64,000 bases of DNA from Steromphala cineraria (taxonomy: Eukaryota > Mollusca > Gastropoda > Trochida > Trochidae), in contig OU744725.1 of assembly GCA_916613615.1 (NCBI GenBank), positions 51,579,575 to 51,643,574 of the forward strand. The letters are read 5' to 3'. The translations under genes were made by a program, and so were the position numbers. Shown here one piece after another: positions 12,195 to 24,118 of this stretch. The first letter of the stretch is position 1. Each line of letters opens with the position of its first letter. The notes under the pieces were generated by a model that worked only from the letters and a program-made list of their open reading frames with translations, was not told the DNA's origin and made no database searches.

Positions 12195-12365
12195 CTTTTA
12201 TAAACAAATATTCGTCTGACACAAATAAGATGTTTATTGAAGCTAGTTTGAGGTACGCTAACTAATTCCTGTGCATACGCTGATACACTTGATGCAACTT
12301 CAGCTTGTCGCAAACCCGGCGTACGCCTAGCATGTGACAGACGTATAGGCCTCATTAACGAATCG
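12195..12365 (-). repeat. Fragment of the GGCCCTGC TIR element
   Basis: About 77% identical by eye, in reverse complement, to 33105-33255 inside the TIR element at 33091-33569. Shared words include AGCTTCAATAAACATCTTATT and GCGTATGCACAGGAA. Both copies happen to be open in one frame, but substitutions show no third-position excess, so I read this as non-coding. Confidence 0.65.
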
Positions 12366-13110
12366 TTTTCACAATCCTCGCATTGCCCTACCTCTAATTA
12401 CACCCCTTGGGCGGTTATATCCCTTCTTTTTTCAATTGGTTTTAACTCATAACTACCTTCTTATTGCTTGGTGTCCCAAAGGGCACCAAGTATTATGATT
12501 TGATTCTCCTAAAACTTTTCTGAATTCTCTCTATATTACTCTTGATATTTTCAAAGGGAAGCCGCGCCAATCACATATGTTGTATCCAAATCAAAAGATC
12601 AATGAACAGAGCTGTAGCAAAAAATGCATTACGTCACCATGTGGGTAATACAAAATATTTGGCACATTAAACTGACTGTGGAATATGATTTCGCTTTAAA
12701 TGTCATGTTAAAAGAGAAACAATATTTTCTATTAAAGACGCTGATAAATGTTAACAGACTCAATAAAAAATATCTTCATTTGATGAAGAGTCTGCATTTG
12801 TTCCAGATAAGAGCATTATTTCGCATTCAATAATCGCAGAATCCACCTTTTTGTAACCCATGCGATTTAATTTCACGCTGGGCTCGCCTGGCGATTTAAA
12901 AGTAATGCTTGTGTAAGAACGATGGTGACATCGAAAAAAGACTTATGTTTACTAATAGGTAGGTCACTTACGACCACGTGACAAGTCATACTTAACGATG
13001 TCACTAAATGTTTACGTTGAAAACATGTATCTATTATCAGAGCTACTGAAATTGACTCGTGCTATATTTAGAATATGACCTACATCGCTGGTTCCATACG
13101 GTTACTATAA
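12366..13110. other. Gap, no gene supported
   Basis: Unremarkable sequence. A small hairpin occurs at about 12467-12490 (CTTGGTGTCCCAAAGGGCACCAAG). Confidence 0.35.
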
Positions 13111-13111
13111 G

Positions 13112-13160
13112 GCCGCGGCTTAGCTCAGCGAAGCAGGGTTGAAATCCCGTCAGATCATCG
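13112..13160 (+). repeat. tRNA-derived fragment (degenerate A and B boxes)
   Basis: GGCTTAGCTCAGCGAAGCAG is A-box-like and GGTTGAAATCCCGTC is B-box-like, but they are too close together and the arms do not fold as a tRNA. Probably the remnant of a SINE head. Confidence 0.4.
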
Positions 13161-13639
13161 GAAAGTATTTTGTTTATTATCTGTAATACTACAGTTAATA
13201 ATTAACCAGCATGACAAGGAGATATCGTTTTGGCAGTACGTTTTGCACAATTTCCTGTCATTGTCAACGCTACATGGAAACCCATGCAGTGCTTTTTCTT
13301 CAAGTAACAACATCACAATGCCATAACATCAAAAACTGTCACTGTCTTGAAAATCTAGTGTTGTTATGTTCAGAGATTTACATTTTTTCTCTGAGATCTC
13401 AAAAAGAGTGAATTTGAATGATAAATAGAATATCACCCTCGTGTGTTTGATTTGAAATATACCAACAATCGTTGATGAATGTAAAAAATATTCATAACTT
13501 TCAGCAATTCGTGTTGATAGAAAATAATTTTGTGAAATTGACTTTGAGTAATACTCGTGTTAATATTACTGCGGTTATCCAGTGTTGTATATATTATCAC
13601 CCAAATTGTTCGACAAATCACAATCTCCTTCATCTGCCT

Positions 13640-14545
13640 ATGTGGCACCAAGCATGCCTTTTTAAAGGCTTTTCTTGTAAGCGTTTACCCTTTACACCCC
13701 TTGGGAAGTTATTGCATTTATTTTACTTGAATGTTATATGCCGTGAGCTTCATCCGCGTAGGTTGGTTATCTCATAACCGCCTTGGTCGGTTATAAGATT
13801 GTAAACAATCGCAAACATTTGGACTTGTAAAATTTGGGTTTTTAATCAAACAACGAAAGTTGGATTCGAGACAGGGACCTCTATGTTGTCAAGCAGCGCT
13901 CTTACCTGTTGAGCTACCGTGGATCCATGCCAGTTGATGTAATTTTGTGTGTGTCGTGTTTGGTTTTTTTTCCCCCTATATATATATCAATATTGCAATA
14001 AAATAGTTTTTAATGTAAGGAATCAAGTTTTTAGTTCTGAAACCTTAGGCAGGGGGTATTGTAAGTAGTCTAAAATATCAAACCTGCATAATGGATCACT
14101 AAAACGTTTTTCAATTATTTGTATGTAAACCAATTTAGTTGAAACACCGTAATAAAATAGTTTTTATTGTAAGAAATCAAGCGTTTATTTATAATCTGAG
14201 GGTATTTAATATATTTTTTCTAATCAAGACATGATAAACCCGCGAATGATATCAGTAAAACGTTTTAAATTAACTGTATATAAACAAATTAAACCATTGC
14301 AGGAGTCTTCCGCGGGAGTGTAAGTCAAATAATAACCCATTTGCCTCGGGTTATGAAAATAACCTCTGCTCGGGCTAAGCCCTCGCGAGGTTATTTTCCA
14401 TAACCCCTCGGTACCGGGTTATTATTTACTACGTTACCCTCGTTATCATAACCCTCGTTTTACCGTAGTATATTTAATTATATCCGTCACTTTGCCCTAA
14501 CCCTCTACGTTACCCTCGTGTCCATAACCCTCTTATTATTGTCTA
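13640..14545 (-). repeat. tRNA-derived composite repeat, copy A
   Basis: On the minus strand: a tRNA-like head (GGTAGCTCAACAGGTAAGAG then CTGTCTCGAATCC, about 13862-13930), two diverged ~155-bp tandem units (about 13998-14300), and a hairpin-rich GGGTTATT/AATAACCC segment (about 14330-14420). The same order, inverted, is seen at 21215-21780. The words GCTTGACAACATAGA and AAAACTTGATTCCT are shared. It carries no intact tRNA. Confidence 0.7.
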
Positions 14546-15018
14546 CCTAACTGCATAAACGTATACTTTGTATGGCACAATGAAACATTTTTAAGACATA
14601 GGAAAAATTCATTTGCTATTTTCATATCAAAATTCGATAAATTCCATTCCATTTCATATCAAATAATAAGTGGAGGGAAAACTGACAGTCGGAATTGAAA
14701 ATAACATTTCGTCACACAAAGCAAATGTTTTTTTTAACATTTTGACAATAACTTTTCCTTCTTTTCCATATTGATTGCTTTAATGAATATTCATTTAAAC
14801 ATAAGATATAGCATTAAACTGGCTTGAGCTTGCATTAATCCTGGCTTAATTAGGCAATAACCGATAATTGTCCGTACGCTATGTTCTTTATAAAAAATAT
14901 GAATTAAACCTTTGAAAGACAATTGATATAGTACACATGTATTTGTCATAATAAGTTTTAATTATTGTGCGATAATTTGTTTTAGGGAATAAAGCCTTCA
15001 ATAGAGAATTAACGAGAA
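14546..15018. other. AT-rich gap
   Basis: Nothing recognised. Confidence 0.35.
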
Positions 15019-15092
15019 GATAGATTAGAAGTAAGAGTAATAATAATTTATTTTGGTTTACAGCGACGCTCACCATTTTTCTTTATGGGTTT
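15019..15092 (-). repeat. Copy of the segment embedded in the (CTATA)n array
   Basis: Reverse complement of 17822-17896 and 19476-19551, with one clear mismatch. It reads, on minus, AACCCATAAAGAAAAATGG, GAGCGTCGCTGTAAACC and TTACTTCTAATCTATCT. Here it is not beside (CTATA)n, so it may be the ancestral locus or another copy of a dispersed repeat end. Confidence 0.85.
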
Positions 15093-15295
15093 CCATTGGC
15101 CTGTTTGGAATTTTGGACGTGATGCAATATAAAAATAGTTTCCTATGGAGATAAAATGATCTTAGTCTATACTGTGTAAGAGTGGACTCTACAAACAGGG
15201 ACGGAAGAATAATAAAATATTGACATTATTTCAACAGAAGGATAACATACATACATGGTTTGCTGAAAACTTATGGCAATTTCTTAAAAATAGAG

Positions 15296-16178
15296 CCATG
15301 GGCTCTGTAGCTCATCAGACTTTTGATGGAAAAAGGTTTTGACCCCTGTAACCCCATTTAGGGTCTTTGGGTCACAAAATCTACAAGTTTGAATCCCCAT
15401 TGGCTAAGGAGTCTACACACAACTTTTTAGCTCTCTAGACCATTTGGAACTGGAGGAGAAGATGAAAATAGGTTTTTAAGGTTGTGACCCCTGTGACCCC
15501 ATTTGGGGTCAAGGGGTAACCAAACCTAAAATTTAGAATCCTCATTGGCCAAGGAGTCTACATACAACTTTTTAGCTCTCTCGACCTTTTGGATCTGGAG
15601 AAGAAGATGAAAATAGGTTTTTAAGGTTTTGACCCCTGTGACCCCAATTGGGGTCATGAGGTCATGAAATCTACAATTTAGAATCCCCATTGGCCAAGGA
15701 GTCTACACACAACTTTTTAGCTCTCTAGACCTTTTGGAACTGGAGAAGAAGATGAAAATAGTTTTTTAAGGTTTTGACCCCTGTGACCCCAATTGGGGTC
15801 ATGAGGTCATGAAATCTACAATTTAGAATCCTCATTGGCCAAGGAGTCTACACACAACTTTTCAGCTCTATAGACCTTTTGGAACTGGAGAAGAAGATGA
15901 AAATAGGTTTTTAAGGTTTTGACCCCTGTGACCCCATTTGGGGTCATGAGGTCATGAAATCTACAATTTAGAATCCCCAATTGCCAAGGAGTCTCCACAT
16001 CAAATTTGAGCTCTCTAGAGTCAGTGGTTCTGGAGAAGAAGTCGAAAATGTGAAAAGTTTACGGATGGACGGACGGACGGACGGACGGACGGATGGACGG
16101 ATGGACGGACGGACGCCGGACGCCATGCCATGCCATAAGCCCATCGGGTCTTTCAGACCTGATGAGCTAAAAATGGAA
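15296..16178 (+). mobile_element. Pearl-like composite element with 145-bp tandem units and (ACGG)n
   Basis: Left end GGCTCTGTAGCTCATCAG and right end CCTGATGAGCTAAAAATGG share an inverted core (TAGCTCATCAG/CTGATGAGCTA). Inside are about five units of 145 bp, each starting near GACCCCTGTGACCCC (15341, 15486, 15631, 15776, 15921), then GGACGGACGGACGGACGGAC (about 16065-16115). The same architecture is seen at 31363-32320. Composite elements of this kind in bivalves have been called pearl and linked to Helitrons; that assignment is by architecture only. Confidence 0.7.
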
Positions 16179-17821
16179 ATATTGGCGATAAAAAAGGATG
16201 GAGTGATATATCTATACTATATTATACTATACTATACTATACTTTACTATACTATACTATACTATACTATACTATACTATACTATACTATACTATACTAT
16301 ACTATACTATACTATATTACTATACTATACTATACTATACTGTACTGTACTGTACTATACTATACTATACTATACTATACTAAACTATACTATACTATAC
16401 TATACTATACTATACTATACTATACTATACTATACTTTACTATACTATACTATACTATACTATACTATACTATACTATACTATACTATACTATACTATAC
16501 TATACTATACTGTACTATACTATACTATACTATACTATACTATACTATACTGTACTGTACTGTACTGTACTTGACTAAACTATACTATACTATACTATAC
16601 TATACTGTACTGTACTTTACTAAACTATACTATGCTGTGCTGTGCTATACTGTACTGTACTATACTATACTATACTATACTATACTATACTATACTATAC
16701 TATACTATACTATACTATACTATACTATACTGTACTGTACTGTACTATACTATACTGTACTGTACTGTACTTTACTATACTATACTATACTATACTATAC
16801 TATACTATACTATACTATACTATACTATACTATACTATACTAAACTATACTATACTATACTGTACTGTACTGTACTGTACTATACTATACTAAACTATTC
16901 TATACTATACTATACTATACTATACTATACTATACTATACTGTTCTGTTCTGTACTGTACTTTACTATACTATACTATACTATACTATACTATACTATAC
17001 TATACTATACTATACTATACTATACTATACTATACTATACTGTACTGTACTGTACTGTACTTTACTATACTATACTATACTATACTATACTATACTATAC
17101 TATACTATACTATACTATACTATACTATACTTTACTATACTATACTATACTATACTATACTATACTATACTATACTATACTGTTCTGTTCTGTACTGTAC
17201 TTTACTATACTATACTATACTATACTATACTATACTATACTATACTATACTATACTATACTATACTATACTATACTATACTATACTATACTGTGCTATAC
17301 TGTACTATACTATACTATACTATACTATACTATACTATACTATACTATACTATACTATACTATACTATACTATACTTTACTATACTATACTATACTATAC
17401 TATACTGTACTGTACTATACTATACTATACTATACTATACTATACTATACTGAACTATACTATACTATACTATACTATACTATACTATACTATACTATAC
17501 TATACTATACTATACTATACTATACTATATTATACTATACTATACTATACTATACTGTACTGTACTGTACTATACTATACTGTACTGTACTGTACTGTAC
17601 TTTACTATACTATACTATACTATACTATACTATACTGTACTGTACTTTACTATACTATACTATACTATACTATACTATACTATACTATACTATACTAAAC
17701 TATACTATACTATACTGTACTATACTATACTATACTATACTATACTATACTATACTATACTATACTATACTATACTATACTATACTATACTATACTATAC
17801 TATACTGTTCTGTACTGTACT

Positions 17822-17896
17822 AAAACCCATAAAGAAAAATGGTGAGCGTCGCTGTAAACCAAAATAAATTATTCTTACTCTTACTTCTAATCTATC
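17822..17896 (+). repeat. Non-satellite segment embedded in array (copy 1)
   Basis: AAAACCCATAAAGAAAAATG to TTACTTCTAATCTATCT, preceded by the variant run GTTCTGTACTGTACT. Identical in layout to copy 2 at 19476. Confidence 0.9.
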
Positions 17897-19475
17897 TACT
17901 ATACTATACTATACTATACTATTCTATACTATACTATACTATACTATACTATACTATACTATACTATACTATACTATACTATACTGTACTGTACTTTACT
18001 ATACTATACTATACTATGCTGTGCTGTGCTATACTGTGCTATACTGTGCTATGCTATACTATACTATACTATACTATACTATACTATACTATACTATACT
18101 ATACTATACTATACTATACTGAACTATACTATACTATACTATACTATACTTTACTTTACTATACTATACTATACTATACTATACTATACTATACTGTGCT
18201 GTGCTATACTGTGCTATACTGTGCTATGCTATACTATACTATACTGTACTATACTATACTATACTATATTATACTATACTATACTATACTATACTATACT
18301 ATGCTGTGCTGTGCTATACTGTACTGTACTGTACTATACTATACTATACTATACTATACTATACTATACTATACTATACTATACTATACTATACTATACT
18401 ATACTATACTATACTATACTATACTATACTATACTGTACTGTACTATACTATACTATACTATACTATACTATACTATACTATACTATACTGAACTATACT
18501 ATACTATACTATACTATACTATACTATACTATACTATACTATACTATACTGTACTGTACTGTACTTTACTATACTATACTATACTATACTATACTATACT
18601 GTACTGTACTATACTATACTATACTATACTATACTATACTATACTATACTATACTATACTATACTATACTATACTATACTATACTATACTATACTGTACT
18701 GTACTGTACTGTACTATACTATACTATACTAAACTATTCTATACTATACTATACTATACTATACTATACTATACTATACTATACTATACTATACTATACT
18801 ATACTATACTATACTATACTATACTATACTGTTCTGTTATGTCCTGTACTTTACTATACTATACTATACTATACTATACTATACTATACTATACTATACT
18901 ATACTATACTATACTATACTGTACTGTACTTTACTATACTATACTATGCTGTGCTGTGCTATACTGTACTATACTATACTATACTATACTATACTATACT
19001 ATACTATACTATACTATACTATACTATACTATACTATACTTTACTATACTATACTATACTATACTATACTGTACTGTACTATACTATACTATACTATACT
19101 ATACTATACTGAACTATACTATACTATACTATACTATACTATACTATACTATACTATACTATACTATACTATATTATACTATACTATACTATACTATACT
19201 GTACTGTACTGTACTATACTATACTGTACTGTACTGTACTGTACTTTACTATACTATACTATACTATACTATACTATACTATACTGTACTGTACTTTACT
19301 ATACTATACTATACTATACTATACTATACTAAACTATACTATACTATACTGTACTATACTATACTATACTATACTATACTATACTATACTATACTATACT
19401 ATACTATACTATACTATACTATACTATACTATACTATACTATACTATACTATACTATACTGTTCTGTACTGTACT

Positions 19476-19551
19476 AAAACCCATAAAGAAAAATGGTGAG
19501 CGTCGCTGTAAACCAAAATAAATTATTCTTACTCTTACTTCTAATCTATCT
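19476..19551 (+). repeat. Non-satellite segment embedded in array (copy 2)
   Basis: Same segment and same left junction (GTTCTGTACTGTACT) as copy 1, offset by 1,654 bp. This marks a higher-order duplication. Confidence 0.9.
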
Positions 19552-20201
19552 ACTATACTATACTATACTATACTATTCTATACTATACTATACTATACTA
19601 TACTATACTATACTATACTATACTATACTATACTATACTACACTATACTATACTATACTATACTATACTATACTATACTGTATTGTACTTTACTATACTA
19701 TACTATACTATGCTGTGCTGTGCTATACTGTGCTATACTGTGCTATGCTATAACATACTATACTATACTATACTATACTATACTATACTATACTATACTA
19801 TACTATACTATACTATACTATACTATACTTTACTTTACTATACTATACTATACTATACTATACTATACTGTGCTGTGCTATACTGTGCTATACTGTGCTA
19901 TGCTATACTATACTATACTATACTATACTATACTATATTATACTATACTATACTATACTATACTATACTATACTATACTATACTGTACTGTACTGTACTT
20001 TACTATACTATACTTTACTATACTATACTATACTATACTATACTATACTATACTATACTATACTATACTATACTATACTATACTATACTATACTATACTA
20101 TACTATACTGTACTGTACTTTACTATACTATACTATACTATACTATACTATACTATACTATGCTGTGCTGTGCTATACTGTGCTATACTGTGCTATGCTA
20201 T

Positions 20202-20243
20202 AAACCAAAATAAATTATTCTTACTCTTACTTCTAATCTATCT
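20202..20243 (+). repeat. Non-satellite segment embedded in array (copy 3, 5'-shortened)
   Basis: Only the right part (AAACCAAAATAAATTATTC to AATCTATCT) is present, joined directly to a TGCTATGCTAT run. Confidence 0.9.
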
Positions 20244-20749
20244 ACTATACTATACTATACTATACTATACTATACTATACTATACTGTACTGTACTTTAC
20301 TATACTATACTATACTATACTATACTATGCTGTGCTGTGCTATACTGTGCTATACTGTGCTGTGCTATACTATACTATACTATACTATACTATACTATAC
20401 TATACTATACTATACTATACTATACTTTACTTTACTATACTATACTATACTATACTATACTATACTATACTATACTATACTATACTATACTATACTATAC
20501 TATACTGTGCTATGCTATACTATACTATACTATACTATACTATACTATACTATACTATACTATACTATACTATACTATACTATACTATACTATACTATAC
20601 TATACTATACTATACTATACTATACTATACTGTACTGTACTTTACTATACTATACTTTACTTTACTATACTATACTATACTATACTGTGCTGTGCTATAC
20701 TGTGCTATACTCTGCTATGCTATGCTATGCTATGGTATACCATACTATA

Positions 20750-21214
20750 CTTATTGGTATAGCGCCAATATCCAGCTCAGAGAGCGCTGCCCAAAGGCGC
20801 TTTGGTTTTCCCTTGATCATTTGATATCAGTCTTCATGTCACACATCTCTTACCATCTCAACACCCGGGGGAGCATACAACTGGTTGATAAGAAGGTGTG
20901 CAAGTTTTATATTTGGTTGTTTTTTGTGTTTGTAAGATGTGTATGAATAAAAATGTATTGTTTGTTTTAGTACTGTATATGTTAAGTAAAAGTGTAAAAA
21001 AAAGTCTCTCATAACCCTTTTGGGTGGCCAATATAAAAAGGTGATATCTTTTTATGTATATTAATCGTGTATTGTATTGGATGAGACAGCAATAAATAAT
21101 ATCCCCCTCTCTCTCTCAGCCATTTGGAACATTGAGTTAATGTCACTCTCAATCCACTGGTGCATGTAGATGTTTTTATAAAACTGTAGGCATTCTTCCA
21201 TGTAGGCATTTGTG
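20750..21214. other. Gap after the array, no gene supported
   Basis: Unique-looking AT-rich sequence with an AATAAA-like word near 20945. No coding exon recognised. Confidence 0.35.
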
Positions 21215-21780
21215 AACGCCACCAATGAAACGAGGGTATTGTAGAGGGCTAATATTAACGAGGGCTACAGTTCGATATACGCTAAAGCAAAGGTTATGCA
21301 AGGGCTTCGAACAGGGTTACAGCGATTGCTCGGGTTATTATTTGGCATACGCACAAATTGAACTCACCTGCATTGATTTCAAATATAAAAAAAAAACATA
21401 AATAGTGAATTAATAAACATGTTAAAGATACACTTTGAGGGTTTAATATGTGCTTACTTAACCTTAACATTAAGGCTACTTAAAATACACTCCAGTGCCA
21501 GGTTTGAAAACTATAAAACTTGATTCCTCACATTACAAAGTATGGCAATGCTATACATATGTATACATATTAAGGGAAAAATTAAAATACAGACATGAGA
21601 TAACAAAATGTTCATAAACTGGCATTGACCTTCGATAGCTCAAGTGGTAGGCCTTGCTTGACAACATAGAAGTCCTTGTTTCTTGTTTGAAAATAATCAA
21701 CTTCAATAATTGTTTGCATATGTTTACCATTACATAACCCACCAAGGTTGTTATGAAATAACCAATCTATACTGTACTTC
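21215..21780 (+). repeat. tRNA-derived composite repeat, copy B
   Basis: Plus-strand counterpart of 13640-14545. It has the AACGAGGGTATT / CGGGTTATTATTTGGC part, one ~150-bp unit with AAAACTTGATTCCTCAC, then a tRNA-like head (TTCGATAGCTCAAGTGGTAG, GCTTGACAACATAGAAGTCC) and ACATAACCCACCAAGG. More decayed in the B box than copy A. Confidence 0.65.
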
Positions 21781-21812
21781 ACCCAATACTTTAATTTGAG
21801 TATATATACTAA

Positions 21813-22860
21813 CAATGTGAAACAAATATTACTTGGTTCATTCACTGTGAAAAGGGTTCTCACCACGGTGTAAAGGGTTTGCACCGCGGTGAGAAGGGTT
21901 TGCACCGCGGTGAGAAGGGTTTGCACCGCGGTGAGAAGGGTTTGCACCGCGATGAGAAGGGTTTGCACCGCGGTGGAAAGGGTTTGCACAGCGGTGAGAA
22001 GGGTTTGCACCGCGGTGAGAAGGGTTTGCACCGCGGTGGAAAGGGTTTGCACCGCGGTGAGAAGGGTTTACACCGCGGTGGAAAGGGTTCTCACCGCGGT
22101 GAGAAGGGTTTGCACCGCGGTGGAAAGGGTTTGCACCGCGGTGGAAAGGGTTTGCACCGCGGTGAGAAGGGTTTGCACCGCGGTGAGAAGGGTTTGCACC
22201 GCGGTGGAAAGGGTTTGCACCGCGGTGAGAAGGGTTTGCACCGCGGTGGAAAGGGTTTGCACCGCGATGAGAAGGGTTTGCACCGCGGTGAGAAGGGTTT
22301 GCACCTCATGAGGTTTTCGTCCGTTTTGGTTTGTGACTCTTTCATCACACAATGTCATGAGTTAAAAACTCGAAAACGTCTTTTAAAAGTTAATCGTAAT
22401 GTCCCTTTGGGCAGAGGAGGCAATGTGAAACAAATATTACTTGGTTCATTCACTGTGAAAAGGGTTCTCACCACGGTGTAAAGGGTTTGCACCGCGGTGA
22501 GAAGGGTTTGCACCGCGGTGAGAAGGGTTTGCACCGCGGTGAGAAGGGTTTGCAGTGGAAAGGGTTTGCACCGCGGTGGAAAGGGTTTGCACCGCGGTGA
22601 GAAGGGTTTGCACCGCGGTGAGAAGGGTTTGCACCGCGGTGGAAAGGGATTGCACCGCGGTGGAAAGGGTTTGCACCGCGGTGAGAAGGGTTTGCACCGC
22701 GGTGGAAAGGGTTTGCACCGCGGTGAGAAGGGTTTGCACCTCATGAGGTTTTCGTCCGTTTTGGTTTGTGACTCTTTCATCACACAATGTCATGAGTTAA
22801 AAACTCGAAAACGTCTTTTAAAAGTTAATCGTAATGTCCCTTTGGGCAGAGGAGATAGTT
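21813..22860 (+). repeat. Minisatellite element, copy B, with an internal ~608-bp duplication
   Basis: CAATGTGAAACAAATATTAC begins at 21813 and again at 22421. Each copy holds a 21-bp array (21840-22306 and 22449-22742) ending in GCACCTCATGAGGTTTTCG and then a conserved flank through TGTCCCTTTGGGCAGAGGAG. The unit is AGGGTTTGCACCGCGGTGAGA, with GGTGGAA variants, i.e. the inverse of array A at 3829-4475. Open frames of 7-residue periodicity on both strands are artefacts. Confidence 0.93.
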
Positions 22861-22861
22861 T

Positions 22862-23466
22862 TTAAAGATTTCTTCTTTCAGTTATTGATGTTTTAGTTTG
22901 AGTTTCTAGTGTTTCACTTTGAGTTTTTTGTGGTTTTTGTGGTAAAAAAACAAGAAACTGTCGTAAAAGATGTATGTCCCCTATGGGCCACCGTACATTT
23001 GAGTTTATCGTGTTTCATTTCGGGTTTTCCGTGTTTCATTTTGGATTTTTCGTGTTTCATTTGGGTTTTTCGTGTTTCATTTCAGGTATTTTATGTTTTC
23101 AGTACAGTTTTTTCGAGTTTGATTGAAAGAAAATCAAGAAACTATCGTAAAAAATCAAGAAACTGTCGTATAAGATGTATGTCCCCTATGGGCCACCGTA
23201 GTACGGTAAAAAACAAGAAACTGTCGTAAAAGATGTATGTCCCCTATGGGCCACCGTACATTTGAGTTTATCGTGTTTCATTTCGGGTTTTCCGTGTTTC
23301 ATTTTGGATTTTTCGTGTTTCATTTGGGTTTTTCGTGTTTCATTTCAGGTATTTTATGTTTTCAGTACAGTTTTTTCGAGTTTGATTGAAAGAAAATCAA
23401 GAAACTATCGTAAAAAATCAAGAAACTGTCGTATAAGATGTATGTCCCCTATGGGCCACCGTAATA
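22862..23466 (+). repeat. Minisatellite element flank with ~263-bp tandem duplication
   Basis: The block from about TGTATGTCCCCTATGGGCCA through the GTGTTTCATTT(C/T)GG-type units to GCCACCGTA occurs at 22971-23200 and again at 23234-23464. A single reverse-complement counterpart lies at 3469-3620. Confidence 0.85.
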
Positions 23467-23534
23467 TTAATGAAATAAAAATTATGATGATGATTTAGTT
23501 TTTATGTTGTGATCAGGACAATGATAACTCGCTT

Positions 23535-23615
23535 CTCGCTCTAATAGTCACGTGACTGATCAGTAACAAGGAACGTCCTCGCGTACACATTACACCCAGT
23601 GAGTGAGATCATTCC
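23535..23615 (+). repeat. Dispersed repeat segment shared with 2870-2968
   Basis: Contains GTCACGTGACTGATCAGTAA and GTCCTCGCGTACACATTACA, the inverse of the segment at 2.9 kb. It lies just upstream of the possible 5' exon of the four-TM gene. Confidence 0.65.
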
Positions 23616-23629
23616 GCCGCGATACAAGA

Positions 23630-23704
23630 ACACGCCCAAGTGAAAGACTTGAAAAAGCGTGAAGGCAACCATTGCGGGTAGGTGATGAATCCTTAGACGA
23701 TAGG
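23630..23704 (+). other. Possible 5' UTR exon of the four-TM gene
   Basis: GC-richer sequence ending in GACGATAG followed by GTAAGTAC, a strong donor at 23705. The next acceptor fits at 24018 (CAACATTTAG). The left boundary cannot be read. This is inferred from splice signals alone. Confidence 0.35.
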
Positions 23705-24048
23705 GTAAGTACTTCTTTTCTTTCTTAGATATTTATATTTAATAAATATTTAACATTTGCCTTATCTCTACAAAGCAAGCAAATCTCTACAATGACGCCC
23801 CCTTGAGGTAGGCCTATTGAAAACGGAATAGGCAGTATTGCTTACTGTAAGCACTGGATTTGAACAACTGCTAATGTTTGAATGATCTTTTGAAGATGTA
23901 GTTCCCTTAAAAAAGTTTTAAATAAAAATCATTTTTGCCTTCAAATTTGTTGTTTAACTCATGAGCGAGACGGTTCTAACACGACATTACGAAAACTTTC
24001 TTTTTCCTCAACATTTAGTGTTAAATGCGGACTGCACGTTGATCCAAC

Positions 24049-24118
24049 ATGAATGCGAAGAATAAGAAGATTACCAACATTGCTAATGGTATCATCAGCG
24101 GAATCGTGCTGGCTTGTG
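24049..24118 (+). CDS. Four-TM gene, coding exon 1
   Basis: Encodes residues 1-23 (MNAKNKKITNIANGII...VLAC) and the first base of a glycine codon. Donor GTGAGAAT follows. Confidence 0.7.

Larger units (their letters stand above)
16205..20745. repeat. 4.5-kb (CTATA)n pentanucleotide array with higher-order repeats
   Basis: Almost pure CTATA/TATAC units with recurrent variants (CTGTA, CTTTA, CTAAA, CTGTG, CTATG, TTCTG). The variants recur in the same order. Three non-satellite insertions share one sequence: 17822-17896, 19476-19551 and, shortened, 20202-20243. The segment-plus-array block 17822-19475 (about 1.65 kb) is repeated from 19476. The plus strand has no stop in any frame because the pure unit contains none, so open frames up to 483 codons here are artefacts. 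Confidence 0.97.

Noticed and set aside
13862..13935. tRNA gene on the minus strand
   Set aside because: A and B boxes are present, but arms do not pair as a tRNA and the same sequence recurs degenerate at 21.6 kb as part of a repeat.
16205..20945. Long plus-strand frames of up to 483 codons made of LYYTI repeats
   Set aside because: They are products of a stop-free pentanucleotide repeat read in any frame; no coding signal.
3840..22865. Frames with HRGEKGL repeats that resemble the TGEKP linkers of C2H2 zinc fingers
   Set aside because: A 21-bp minisatellite gives 7-residue periodicity on both strands and in several frames; no zinc-finger cysteines at finger spacing.
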